The notes under the pieces are model-generated. The model had not been told where the DNA came from, searched no databases, and was given only the letters and a program-made list of their open reading frames with translations. The translations under genes and the position numbers were made by a program. From Theristus sp. LFF4_11 (taxonomy: Eukaryota; Nematoda; Chromadorea; Monhysterida; Xyalidae), in the NCBI GenBank assembly GCA_030248135.1, contig JASANC010002019.1, positions 1 to 64,000 on the forward strand: DNA of 64,000 nt, read 5' to 3'. This document shows, in pieces, positions 32,376 through 43,434 of this stretch. Position 1 is the stretch's first letter. The number at the start of each line of letters is the position of its first letter.

Positions 32376-34550
32376 GACTTTTCTTTTGCTTTACTGAAAA
32401 ATTCTTCTGAATTTTGCATATTGTTTATCATCTGAAAGTTTCGAATTCCAAACCCATCAACCAACAGACGAAGAAAAATTATGCTATCTTAACCAGAATA
32501 GCTGAACTTCTTTGCAGACTGCAAAACAACAACATAATAATAAGGTGACTGTTCTTCGCACAAGTTGGTGGTTTGTGAAACACGATTTGGAGCAGGTGTT
32601 TTTTTGAAGCACAGTTTATTACGGAATACGCAAGACCAGGCGATACTGGCTGATTTGGTGGTGAAACAATCTGGAAAGAATAATTCAGAATGGTGGACGG
32701 AAAACACGTTCTTTACAAATACAATTCAACGAAACATGCTGCAACAGGACGTGCGATAGCAAGAGATATTCGAGAAATAGGAAAAGCTTTTGTTTCAACA
32801 GGTGTTATTCAAAAATTCAAGCACGCCAAAAGATATTCTGAAACGGCCATTGGCAACAAAGATATTATACATTCTTTTCAGAGTGGAAATCCGGACAAAA
32901 AATACTTAGAACTGCTCTAAACACAACACAACAAAAGCAAAAACAGTCGTTTCGTTTGTTCTCAACCATACAATTTAGTGATGGAGGCACGCGAGAAGCC
33001 AGTAAAAATGACGCATTTCGCTTTCATTTTATTACACGAGACGGAAACAAAACAGTATGAGAAATACTGCTCTTTGCCGCTTCAACGCTTTTGAAACTCT
33101 TTTACGTTATTAACCTGGCTGCAGAAAACGAGATGACATTTTAGAAAGAATTTGATTATCCAACACACACACGTCGCCGAAAAGATCGACTTCTTCAGTT
33201 GTAAAACGCACTGATGATTTCTGTCAGCCAGATAGATGATAAATAGCGCAGACAGTTGTGAAAGTTTGTCAAATCATAAAATAACAGATTTTTGGTTAAC
33301 GTTTTGTTCTATTCAAATAAAAATGTATTCAACAAGAATGATCCCCCATCATAAACAACAATTAATTTTACAGCAGCTGCGTTTGGCTATTTACGCCAGT
33401 TTTCGTTTCCTTTCATTTCCGCTAACTTTTTGACCGAGCAGAAAAATTTGCTTGAAAAATCGAAAAATGCTAGCTATGCCTGCTCTTTTCTGCTCGTTTG
33501 TTCAGATAAGAAGTTCTCGTTATTGTTGAATGTTGAAAGGAGATAAAAGTTTGTGTAACAATATGTTGATGGAACAAGCATTGTGCGAAACAAGAACTGG
33601 AAAGCGGGAGAGAACCAAATGAACTGTTCACTTAGACGTCGTTCAGTTGAGCTGAAAAATATTTTTGGGTTTCAACAAACTTTATTTCATCTTTCAACGT
33701 TGAAACTCTAAAGTCGCGTTGATAGTTTTGCAGTAGAAGCCACATAGCTAGCTAGCACTGAAATTGTATTTTTCTGAATGCAAAAAAGAATCACTGTGCA
33801 TTGCTATTTCATGAATGCGCTTAAAAATCTGCTGACAAGTCTGACAACTTTTAAGCAAACCGGAATACACTTCGGTGCTCAAGTTTCAGTAGCACAGCAG
33901 CAATCAGTAGCCAAATGAGAAACAAATATTGGAAAACATGAACATCACTGAACAGTTGATTCAAAAAAACCAAAGAAAAAACTACAGAAGTTCAAAACAA
34001 ACAGCGTCAGAAAACAAGCGCGCAAACAGCCTCAGGTTTACGGACGAAACTTGAGCCGGATTCATGAAGAAATTATAAAAGAACATTAGTTTTTGAAACC
34101 ATAATCCGCAGCGGGGAGTCGCCCATGAACCCGATACAAACGGGGCGGGGGTGCTGTTTGTGTGGGACTGCAGCCTGCGCCAATAGCAGTGATTACATAT
34201 TTTCTGTCAGTAACAGCACATATGGAGAGAGAAAAGATAGAACGAGAAAGCGAGAAACCAGACGAAGCCATTAATCCCGCAGTGTATATGCGCTTGACCG
34301 ATAACAGAGAAATAAATGAAAGAACAAGAGAAATTGTACTGTAGTAAAAAGCGCTTTGCACAAAGTTGACACCACGAATGTGCAGTTAAAATGATAAAAC
34401 AGAAAGTTGCAGTCTGAGAAATAGTTTTGAATTTGTAACGCTGAAAAAATGGTGATGAACATAATGTCTTTTGATTACACATTGAAATTTTGAAAAAAAC
34501 TAGAGTCGCCTTAAAACGTAAAGTGTTCAAATTCAGCAATTACTTTCGCA
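32376..34550. other. 2.2 kb intergenic stretch upstream of the SMYD gene
   Basis: No gene supported. A 76-codon plus-strand frame at 32690-32920 lacks the GC-rich third positions of real exons here. The SMYD promoter should lie within the first few hundred bases after 32375 (minus strand). Confidence 0.4.
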
Positions 34551-34789
34551 CGCAGTGTGGAATTACCCCCACCCAAAAGTGGGCGGAGTGTCACACGGCG
34601 GGAAACCAAAAAATTCAAATTTTTAACTTGGTCAAAATTCCACCCCGTTTATAAGGCCCGGAATTCTTAATCTTCGCTTTATAAGACCTCCTCCCACTTA
34701 TAAGGTTGTCACACAAAATTCCACTTTTTTCAGAAATTTTTGATTTTCAAATTTATGTAAGGAGACCTTATATGCAAGACTTTACGGTA
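34551..34789. mobile_element. MITE family A (copy 3), one end lost
   Basis: The right end TATGCAAGACTTTACGGTAC is intact. The left side begins within the element (CCCCCACCCAAAAGTGGGCG) without the CCGTAAAGTC end. Confidence 0.75.
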
Positions 34790-35400
34790 CTTTGGGTTTC
34801 CTGTGTGCCACCACGACGTTTTCCCTCTGTGACAGGTCAAAGATCATACCGACCACTCGAACAAAAAATGTTGATAGGGTCATACGCCTCATAACAAGAG
34901 CCAAGCGGCTCGGAATCGCTTTCACAGATTCCTCAGCTCTCCCCTGAGGGTCATCTGGCAAACTCAGAGCGATTCGTGACTCCGAAAAGGAGCGTGTACT
35001 CGCGGAGAACACCTCAAACGACAGTCTTGAACACCTGTCTTGAACACTTGAAATCACCAACCAAAAATATGATGGCGAAAGTTTGCTTATAGTTTATAAA
35101 GAATAGATTTTGTCGCGAGTTTTTCAGTGTGTTCTATTAAAAAATCAAGCAAAAGCACGTCATGTTTAATGCAAGTCTGAAAGCACAAAACAAATACAAT
35201 CAAATTGTTTGGTAAATGTGCAAGGGCGTTTCGCGAATTATTCGTTGGACGCCGACACGGTTTTGGACTCGTCAGCAACGATCGGTGTCACAGACAATTG
35301 AAAATGAACACCTAGGAGTAGTACACATGTGATAAACGTAACAAGAAACGAAAACAACTTCAGTGAAGCAAACCAAAAACAAAACAACACTGATGATGGT

Positions 35401-38400
35401 TCACTGTTCTGTTGTGGCCAGCATTTTCTTGTACACGAGCAGCGCGACATTGCGCGCGCCAATGGCACTCATTTCCATTGCACTCGCTGCCCACTCGATC
35501 GAGTTGATGTAGAACAGGTTGTCGGCCAACTGGAAATGGCCGCGTTCGGTGCTGTCGTCGTTGCAAAACATGCCAACTTTGTATTCGGGATAGGCGAGCC
35601 TGCAACATGTTGACCAGTCATGCATCACAGTGGCAAGTTGTTATTAGCAAATGCCCCAGTCCGCTGAAGACCTGCGGCCACTTTTATGTATTGTGGATTT
35701 ATTCAAACGTGTCCGGACTAAAATGACGTCATTTGCTTTAAAAACGCCCGTTTGTCAACGTACAGGCACTAAAATGTCAGTTTGGTGTGACTGATTTGAC
35801 ATTCACCATTTTTTTGCGGGAAGAAACCGTCGTCTAAACGGAAATTCTGGTTTGCTGTGAACAGCAAGCGCATGTTTGGCGGCACATGACGTCATTTCAG
35901 TGGGACACGTTTGAAAAAATAGATCATAAAACTTAGCGGTCCAATAGTGCTGCATCACTGAGCACGCCTGAATAAATTCATGAATCAACAAATTTCAGTT
36001 TCACATCACGGTGAAAAGCAGACATTGGTGAATCCGTTTGAGTGAAAAAACAAACAAACACACGGACCGTAATATTTCATGTGGCGGTTCAGTAGTGGTG
36101 TAGCACTATTGGACTACCCAGCTTAAAAAAAATACTGGCGCCTGGTCTGACGACCGTGCACACTGCTACTAAGTGCTACAGTTAAATGCTGCCCAGTCGA
36201 CTAGTGCCAGCGTGTCTGTTCGGTGTGCGTATACTGTGTTGAAAACAAAGTGCACTGCGAATGGTTGAATCGGATGTATACAAGTGAACGCATGTTCGCG
36301 CACCAGTCGACGGTGTGCATCTCGGCGACATCAGCGAACAACGCTGCCAACGTCGTCGGCTGCAGTTCGGTCGCTGAGAACGTCTTCCACGTTCGACGCT
36401 GTGGCTTGCATCCGTTTGCGGCGGTCGCACGCTGCGGTTTCGTTGACGACGGCTTCCAAGCAGCGAACGACTTGTACGCGAGATCGTTGGCACACGGTAG
36501 AATCGCTGAAACAGCGTCACGTTTTCGTGATGGTAACATTATATTCTCTTTTATTTCCTGCAACTCATCAATGAGCGCATCGATATGAGCGGCGAGATTC
36601 ATGTTAGACGCGGGCGGCGGCAATTCAAATCTTGGTGAAGTGACCCCCGACCCTAGTCGCTGCTGATTATTGACTTGAGCTATTTTGATTTGCCGCATCA
36701 AGTTCGACACAAATTTCCTTTCTAACGTGTGGAGACACGCTCTGTGTCGCAGAACCAAAAGAAAAGATAATATCGTGATGGTATCATCCACTTGGAAAAC
36801 ATACTGTCACCCTCGTGGCCTGGTGGTTGCGCGTCTGTGTGTTCGGGGGATCGAGCCCCGCCGACGGGTGTATAGGCACTTAAATGAGAGAGAAAACTCG
36901 ATGGGCGCCCTACTCGACGGCGTCCAGTACGCTTTTCGGGTTTAGCCCTGGCTAAAAACCGTGCCTAAAATCACCGTTCATTCATTGGTAAAGTTGTTTG
37001 TTCGTTCTTATGTATTTTTTTCTTCTGCACGGCGCCAAAAGCAAACACGGATGATGAATAATTATTGCATCGTTCGTTCATCTGAAGATGAGAAAAAAAC
37101 GCTACAGGCAACCAGGAAAAACAACAAGCAAGCAAACGGTTAAAGCGAGCATATTTCAACACACAACTCAAAATCATGTTCATCACAACTCTTCTCTTGA
37201 AACGCGCGTTTCATCGGCAATAATGTCGTCGTATTCGTCTTCGTCATTCTCAAACGATCCAGTCGAGGCGTAGTTCTCGTGCAGCACATTCCGGTGCCGT
37301 GTGCACTCATCGCACAGCATGCACGCTGTCAGATTCGCGGTCGTTTTGCACATGGCGCATGTCATCTCGCATACCGGCTGCAGTGCACCACTTGCGTTTA
37401 CACGTCCATTCGTTTCAAAACTAATTGTCACCCTTGTGGCCTGGTGGTAGCGCGTTAGACTACAGTATGTGCGCTCGGGGGATCGAGCCCCGCCGAGGAG
37501 TGTGTAGGCACTTTAAAATGTGACAGAGAAAACTCGATGGGCGCCCTACTCAATGGCGTTCTGTACGCTTCTCTGGGTTAGCCGTGGCTGAAAACATCGC
37601 CTAAAAATCACAACAACAAAAATGCTGATTGGATATTTGCCACATTAACACGGCACACGCACGTGGTGGTGCTGAACATTGGCGCAAATCTCAGTAATGC
37701 GGTGTACGCACCGCGTTCCAGAGACCACAGAACACATCGCAGTTTCACACGGGCATGATTGCAGCAACCATAAAAGCAAATGTCCACTGACCGCCGGCTC
37801 ACACTGCGCGGCAAATCGCACGCAAACGTTCGATCCCGGCGCGGACATGACACAAGCCATTGCTTGCTGCTTGCAGTCCTGCGCACGCAAATGCAATCCG
37901 TGCTGGCGTACAGTATGACCGAATAAATAAGGCAGTTCATCAAGGCGGGATCAGTCGAAGACTAGGAGTTGTCTTTTTTCAAAAATGCCAACATAATTCC
38001 CAATCATGTGTGCAAGGGAGAATGAATGCACAGAATAGCGCGGATAATCCATTAGTTTAAAAAAAACTAAGTCAAAGTTGGCATACAACTGGGTTTCTGA
38101 AAGGATTTTTTTCTTTCATTGAAATTTCGCGCGCTCCTTGCACCCTGAAAAAAGCTGCCATGTTTACTCGGTCATTCCGTATGTTGGCGGTTGATAAATG
38201 ATGTTCGCTCCAGAAAACTTTCATACCTGTTTCAGTTGGTCGTCTGCCGAGCACACAGCAGCAAGGATGCAGCACAAGAAGACAGCACAAAGTGTTGGGA
38301 AAGCACTGGCTGATGATGCACTTTTCATCACGGATGGAGATTCACAAAATCAATAAAAAACGCCAGTTGCTTTTTTTCAAGAAAACCAAAAAGCAAGCTG

Positions 38401-41114
38401 TAGCAATACAAAACTGAACTTAGCCGCACCAGGTAAAGAAATACAAACACGCTTGATCAACATCTGCCACAACCACACAACTCTTTTGTAATTCTCGCGC
38501 CCGTTCGAACGCACTAAGGAAAAATTATAGCTCTCATGAAATGAAGCACAAAAAATGTCCGCGCAACGCAACCAGATCAAAGCCAGAATGCCACGTTTCC
38601 AAGTGTACACAAGGGCATAAAATAGAATTAGACATGATATACAGTGCACAAACCGTCTGGCAGTTGGTGCTGGCTGAGACGATGCCAATGCTGTGCGTTT
38701 GGCTGGCCATAAACGAACGTGGTGACGGTGCGATGGAAAGCAGCATAGTTGCATGGGTGCACGACGACATTGCTGAAGTGCACTCTGTGTTCCGGTGCTG
38801 TTGATGTCGTTAGTGGGTGTGCGATCACCACAAAGTCATACGGCCCATACTGTTGAACGTGCACCTCGCTGTTGCCGTTGTCAGCAGCGTGCGTTGTTTC
38901 AATGGTGTACTGGTTCGCTTTCGCATCGCGAATCACCGTGCGAACGTTGCAGCTGCACAACAAAAAACAATAAATCGATTTCATTCAAATCAAATTGAAT
39001 GAATAAAAGTACACGACAAAACGCAGTGACTTTCGATATCACATTGATGCCACTAGCTCATTGGTTGGTGATCACGTGATGCATGCTTTATGTGCTTCAC
39101 AGACTCACCTCCACCCACAGTAATGCCTGCACAGAAAGCACATCCATCTAGTTACACATGATATAGAGTTAGATTTTTTTCGTTTTCACCGGCGTAGTCG
39201 GACGCTTCGATCGGAATGCTGTTTCAACAGTCGTTCGGCGACCGTTTTGTTTCCCTCGCGCACCGCCCACAACTCGTCAACGGCACCAGCCAGGCTGATT
39301 GCTCCAACAAACGCGTGCAACTGAGATAAGAACACGAAAACCGTAAAGGTGCCTAAGGTCGTGTGTCTCAGAAACCTGGGTTACTTCGGCAATTGTTTAT
39401 TGTCGATGTCACGTCGATTAGCTCCCGCGTTGGCTAGCTCCCGCGCGGGAATTTTAATTAAAACCAATGATGGTTTAGCTCCAGCGCGGGAGATAAGAAC
39501 TGGCGGTTGGCTCCCGCAGCTGATGGTGTACTCCCCCGCCTGCGATATTTCTAATTCCTTATTGTGCGTGCATTGAGTCGCAGAACTCTAGAAAACACAC
39601 CAAACGCGGGCAATCATCGTGTGCGACCGTGCCGTGACCGTACCGTGTCCACAGATTGCCCGTAGTTCACGTTCATGACCGCGTTTGCGAGTTCGTCAAT
39701 GAACAAATCACGGATGCCCTGTTGTCGCAAGTGTTCACGCGAGCTGACATTGGTCATTTGCACGAACTCCGGCGACATCGCGTTCAGTAAATCCACAACC
39801 GAATCAAACGCTTCCCCGTCGTCTTGCAACGAGTAGATCCTGCGCGCGCGCACAATGATATACTGCTGCCATTAATGACCACATTTACCGTAAAGTCTTG
39901 CATACAAGGTCTCCTTATATATAAATTTGAAAATCAAAAATTTCTGAAAAAAGTGGAAATTCGTGTGACAGGCTTATAAGTGGGAGGAGGTCTTATAAAG
40001 CGAACATTAGGAATTCCGGGCGTTATAAACGAAGTAGGATTTCGACCAAGTCAAAATTTTAAATTTTTTGGTTTCCCGCCGTGTGACACTCCGCCCACTT
40101 TTGGGTGGGGGTCTTATGAGTGAGAGGAACCTTATATGCAAGACTTTACGGTATGTTTGTTACGACAAGACTGCAGTGTTGCTCGTTGGCCACAATAAGC
40201 CATTTCTCCATCTTCAATTTTGATTGAACACCAACTTTGAAAACATCTGCAGACAACCGTCAACGTATCGCTTATATCTGTACAAGTCGAGGCCGTAACG
40301 CCAGAGCAGCTTTATTCTGTTCATCATCAGCCACGGTCCCTCTTCGAATCGGAATTCAGCGCCATCGTAGACGCCCAATCGACCGCCGGCGAGCTCTTTC
40401 GCTTCGATTCTGTGCAATTCTGGAGAAAAAAATGAAGTTTCTCAAAGATTCTCTCCGGAAGTGTGTTCGCAGAAGATACCAAGAAAAAAGATGGGGCAAA
40501 AAATAAAGAAGCTAACTAAGCAGCTCAATGAATTGGCACATGTAGCGATTTCTCGGGTGAATGATGCTTCCGCCGGCCTCCACTCGACCTCCGTTGATGT
40601 GGATCGAGCGCAGTCGACCCCCAACGCGAGACTTCTCAAACACATCGACGCAGACGGACACGTCTCGGTGGTGCAAGTGTTGTTTGGCGAGCTGCTGCAG
40701 AAAATACGAACACGACACGCCACCGATGCCTGCGCCGATTATTGCTGGAAAACAAAACAAAATCAAACGAATTCTTATGAGTGGGCAAGATTAGCGAAAA
40801 CAATACAACAACGATCCACAAGTTTACAACAACACAAAAACGCCAAAGCCAATAATAATGTTGCGTCGAGTGCACAGTGCTGTGCACTGACCAGGTCAGG
40901 GCAATAACTAAACTGGAACAAACAAAAACAACTTACCAACGCGAAAAACTCGCGGTTCATTGGTATTCACGTTTGATTCATGGATTGAGTTTTGTTGCAC
41001 CTGCACATTGTCGTTCGTTTTCAAAAACGCTGCAGCTCCCACGACGACCGCCCCATTGGTTGAAACAAGTGCAAATGCAGCTTTCGAAAATTTTAACCAT
41101 TGATTTCGCCTCAT
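35401..41114 (-). CDS. PCYOX1: Prenylcysteine oxidase-like FAD protein; one middle exon not found
   Basis: Exons: 40937-41114, 40517-40744, 40236-40419, 39644-39839, 39190-39320, 38643-38952 and terminal 35401-35599. The first five junctions keep phase. Marks: an N-terminal hydrophobic segment (FALVSTNGAVVVGAAAFL), FAD motif AIIGAGIGGVSCSYFL, a second nucleotide-binding stretch VDVFEKSRVGGRL, EAGGSIIHPRN, VMNVNYGQSVDT, HAFVGAISLAGAVDELWAV, and C-terminal LADNLFYINSIEWAASAMEM. These align in order with animal PCYOX1, a lysosomal flavoprotein that cleaves prenylcysteine thioethers. Between GLCT (38643) and RLAYPEY (35599) about 65 residues of the family are missing, and the flanking phases (0 and 2) also demand another exon. 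That gap contains a separate four-exon gene. Introns hold MITEs at 39886-40153 and 39050-39172. Confidence 0.82.
35690..35926. mobile_element. MITE family D (copy 2, reverse orientation)
   Basis: Reverse complement of the 22029 element, with TGTCCGGACTAAAATGACGT at one end and GACGTCATTTCAGTGGGACA at the other. Confidence 0.85.
36201..38328 (-). CDS. Secreted Cys-rich protein with helical tail, 4 exons, unknown family
   Basis: Exons: 38227-38328, 37663-37878, 37187-37377, 36201-36741; all phases agree (about 349 residues). ATG 38328 starts a signal peptide (SAFPTLCAVFLLCCILAAVC then SADDQLKQ). Exons 2 and 3 hold about 17 Cys (DCKQQAMACVMS, SCPCETAMCS, VCEMTCAMCKTTANL, CMLCDEC), then an acidic stretch (ENDEDEYDD). 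Exon 4 starts ACLHTLERKFVSNLMRQIKI, continues helical (IDALIDELQEIKENI), then basic, and ends TEQTRWH. A shorter model, reading exon 2 on to TAA at 37645, is possible. Intron 1 is almost filled by a MITE, introns 2 and 3 each hold a SINE. No known domain is recognised, and which Cys pair cannot be told. It appears nested in the last intron of the oxidase gene on the same strand. Confidence 0.6.
36811..36965 (+). mobile_element. tRNA-derived SINE family B (copy 1)
   Basis: Head GTGGCCTGGTGGTTGCGCG resembles an A box. GGGGGATCGAGCCCC is a B-box match about 30 bp further. The body GGGCGCCCTACTCGACGGCG ends in CTAAAAACCGTGCCTAAAAT. Second copy at 37428-37606. Confidence 0.8.
37428..37606 (+). mobile_element. 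tRNA-derived SINE family B (copy 2)
   Basis: Same head (GTGGCCTGGTGGTAGCGCG), B-box (GGGGGATCGAGCCCC) and tail as the copy at 36811, with an extra TTAGACTACAGTATGTGCGC region. It retains more of the tRNA-like part than copy 1. Confidence 0.8.
37911..38179. mobile_element. MITE family B (copy 1), 269 bp, TA target duplication
   Basis: Ends CAGTATGACCGAATAAATAA and TTTACTCGGTCATTCCG are inverted, flanked by TA on both sides (37909-37910, 38180-38181), as for Tc1/mariner-type elements. It lies in intron 1 of the nested Cys-rich gene. Copies at 45980-46502 (with SINE) and 52653-52920. This copy is an empty site for the SINE. Confidence 0.88.
39050..39172. mobile_element. MITE family E fragment
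   Basis: GGTTGGTGATCACGTGATGCATGCTTTATG and GCCTGCACAGAAAGCACATC match the interior of the copies at 19113 and 21040; the ends are eroded. Confidence 0.6.
39886..40153. mobile_element. MITE family A (copy 4)
   Basis: Starts TACCGTAAAGTCTTGCATAC and ends ATGCAAGACTTTACGGTA. It lies in the oxidase intron between the exons 40236-40419 and 39644-39839. Confidence 0.85.
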
Positions 41115-41489
41115 TTTGTTCACTTCCTCAAAAAAATGCTCGCAGTGCCAAGGCAGTCGCGTGTTTATATTGGTGGTGGTGGTGCTCTGCTCTGTTGACA
41201 CACACGTTAGCGCGCTGTGGTGCTGTGCTGAGCAGTGCAACGTGAAAAAACTCCTTGTCTGCGATGCGATCGTTTTCTTCCGCGTACCCGTACTATACAA
41301 GAACTATCAGTTTTCACTGTTATCAAGCAATCTCGCCTGGCACCCTGACCCTAGTCCCGACAACACACATCTTCTCACACAAACACTGTTGATTATTATC
41401 TTTTCGTGCGAAGGAGGCCGAGTAATGTTGCATGATGTGCGGAAAAGCCGCACAGCTGAAAAAATGTTTCGCGCCTGAACGTAATTCGC

Positions 41490-41830
41490 TGGCTGACGCC
41501 CGCTTCACTTCATCATTCATGTTGGCGCGCAGTAGCGCGCCCAGCGCGCGCATTCATGAACGTGCAAAATGTCTAAAACGCGGCAGCGGCTGACGCAGCT
41601 TCACTTCATGGCGCTTCATCATTCATGTTAGCGCGCGCTTGCATGAATGGAGAAAGTTCCCAAAGCAAAGCAGTGCTTTACTTCATGGCTCTTCATCATT
41701 CTATTTGGCCAGCGCGCTTCCTGAATGGATGAAGTTTCCATAACAAAGCAGGGCTCCACTACCTGGCGCTTCATCATTCATGTTGGCGCTCAGTAGCGCG
41801 CTTCAGCGTACCCGTGCGTGAATGCGCCAA
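41490..41830. repeat. Short tandem array of about 95-bp units
   Basis: Three to four diverged units carrying CTTCATCATTCATGTTGGCG with CGCGCATTCATGAA and AAAGCAGTGCTTCACTTCAT-like parts. Located upstream of the oxidase start codon (41114). Confidence 0.6.
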
Positions 41831-41934
41831 AAGCGCGAAACTGATTTCCTTTCTACGTCTGCAAACGCACAGTGGCAAAAAAGACAACAGATCAACGCAT
41901 TGAATGCTCACGTCACGCAGTGACAAGCGTTGTG

Positions 41935-42381
41935 CCGTATTACCTCTATTAAACCCCTCCCAAAATTAAACCCCCCCCCAAAAATAAACCCCCACCCCCT
42001 CGACAAGTTTCCAAATAATCCCTCCCCAAAAATAAACCCCCATGGGGGTTTATTAGAAACCTGTTTGAAACACATACCTAGCGAATTCAGTGGCTGAATG
42101 CAGTGACATTGGTGAAATTGTGCTACCAAAGGCCCCAAAGGGATGAGTTAGTGGTAATTTCATTACAAAAGGCTGTTGCAAAAGGAAATCTCTGTGAAAA
42201 GTAGAAGTTTCTGCGACTTCCTTCCTGCCATGGAAAGTATTTTTGCCATTTTGCTCACCCCTAAAAATGGTTTCCAAATAAACCCCCCCCCAAAATAATC
42301 CCCCCCCCAAAATAAACCCCCACCCCCAGAAGTCGCTGAAGAAATAAACCCCCATGGGGGTTTATTAGAGGTAATACGGTA
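41935..42381. mobile_element. MITE family C (copy 2)
   Basis: Ends CCGTATTACCTCTATTAAAC and TTATTAGAGGTAATACGGTA are inverted. It has runs of CCCCCCCCAAAATAA and the same GGTAGCACAATTTCACCAATG region (opposite strand) as the copy at 26849. Confidence 0.85.
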
Positions 42382-42523
42382 TTTGTCGCGAACTTTTATT
42401 CATTACTTTTTTATATTTGCCGCATTTCCTGAGTGAGCACAATAGAATATCAATGGGGCAGTTTGAAAGAGTGTTTTCGAATTAACACCAAAAACATCTG
42501 AATTTAAAATACTTGAAAAACAA

Positions 42524-43434
42524 TCATCTTTTCGTCAACAGCCGTAAAAACAACGAAACAATAATGAGCGAATGCGCACTCGCCGGCGAGTGCGTTGCCC
42601 GTGACTGCACTACTTGCTGGTCTTCTTCGGCGACTGGCAGCAACGTAGCGTTTGAACTGTTGTTAACGTGCGAGTGTCGCACAGCTTGTGTCGTTGAATC
42701 GGGCTGTTGAGTGTTCATGTCAATCCTGTTCATTAATAACGTTATGGGCACCGTTGTGCTTGTTGTCTTCGTTGAAATAATAATAGACTGCTGAGCGTCA
42801 GAGCCGCTCGACGTTTCAACTGTTGTAACCGGCTTTTGCCGATTCGTGGTAACTGTTTGCGGTGCAACGGGCGCAGAGGCATCGCGGTTGCAAAGGTGCG
42901 CACGACAGCAGCAGACGGTCAAATTGCCACTCAGTGGGCCAAAACGTTCCAGCCGTCTACAGCCGTCGCCGGTCTCTTCGCAAGTGCTCAACGCTAGTTC
43001 CGTTCGCGCACATTTCTGCAGGGTCCCTCGGAAACGCTCCAGCGGTACATCTGAAGCATTTCGGTCTGCGTTTCGGCGTTGTGGTAGTTTTAGCTTGGTA
43101 ATGCACTTTGCAACAGCAAGAGTTTTCATGTTGAAAGTTATTATCGACACACGTTGGTTGGCAACGTCAACATGTAGCAGTTATGTTGTGATAAATCATC
43201 ATCAGCAAAACCGGTTCAAAGCTAGTGAAACAAACCGTCGCCCATGTGCATCATTCCATCGCCGCTCGTCCAAACGCACCACGCGTCCGCTTCGCAGAAC
43301 GTTTCGTCGCCCGGCAATCGTTGCCAATGGCCGCCAATCTTCAGCTCCACCGCTTGCCTGTCCGCACAGCGCAGTGCCCCGGCGAAGCGATCCAGTGAAG
43401 CGACCGAGGCAAATGTAAGCCAGAGCGACAGCAT
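42524..43434 (-). CDS. Three-finger (Ly6-like) protein with Ser/Thr stalk, probably GPI-anchored; two exons
   Basis: ATG 43434 begins a signal peptide (MLSLWLTFASVASLDRFAGA) followed by LRCADRQAVELKIGG. The donor GACG|GTTTGT ends exon 1 at 43236. The best acceptor is GCTTCAG at 43051 (exon 2 42524-43050, phase 1). The three-finger core continues FCEADAWC, LQKCARTELALSTCEE and closes with LTVCCCRAHLCNRD. A Thr/Ser-rich stalk of about 100 residues follows, then a C-terminal hydrophobic end (HSLIIVSLFLRLLTKR), which suggests a GPI signal, although it is short and basic at the end. About 241 residues. An in-frame ATG 33 codons upstream is less likely because it would bury the signal peptide. Partner unknown. 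Confidence 0.78.

Noticed and set aside
32690..32920. Small plus-strand gene upstream of the SMYD gene
   Set aside because: 76 codons without the GC-rich third positions of exons here, and no splice partner.
34782..35060. Minus-strand frame of 92 codons beside MITE A
   Set aside because: Composition is mildly coding-like, but no family, start or splice context; possibly an old transposon scrap.
38072..38290. Alternative frame through exon 1 of the nested gene
   Set aside because: It runs into MITE B; the other frame gives a signal peptide with matching splice phase.
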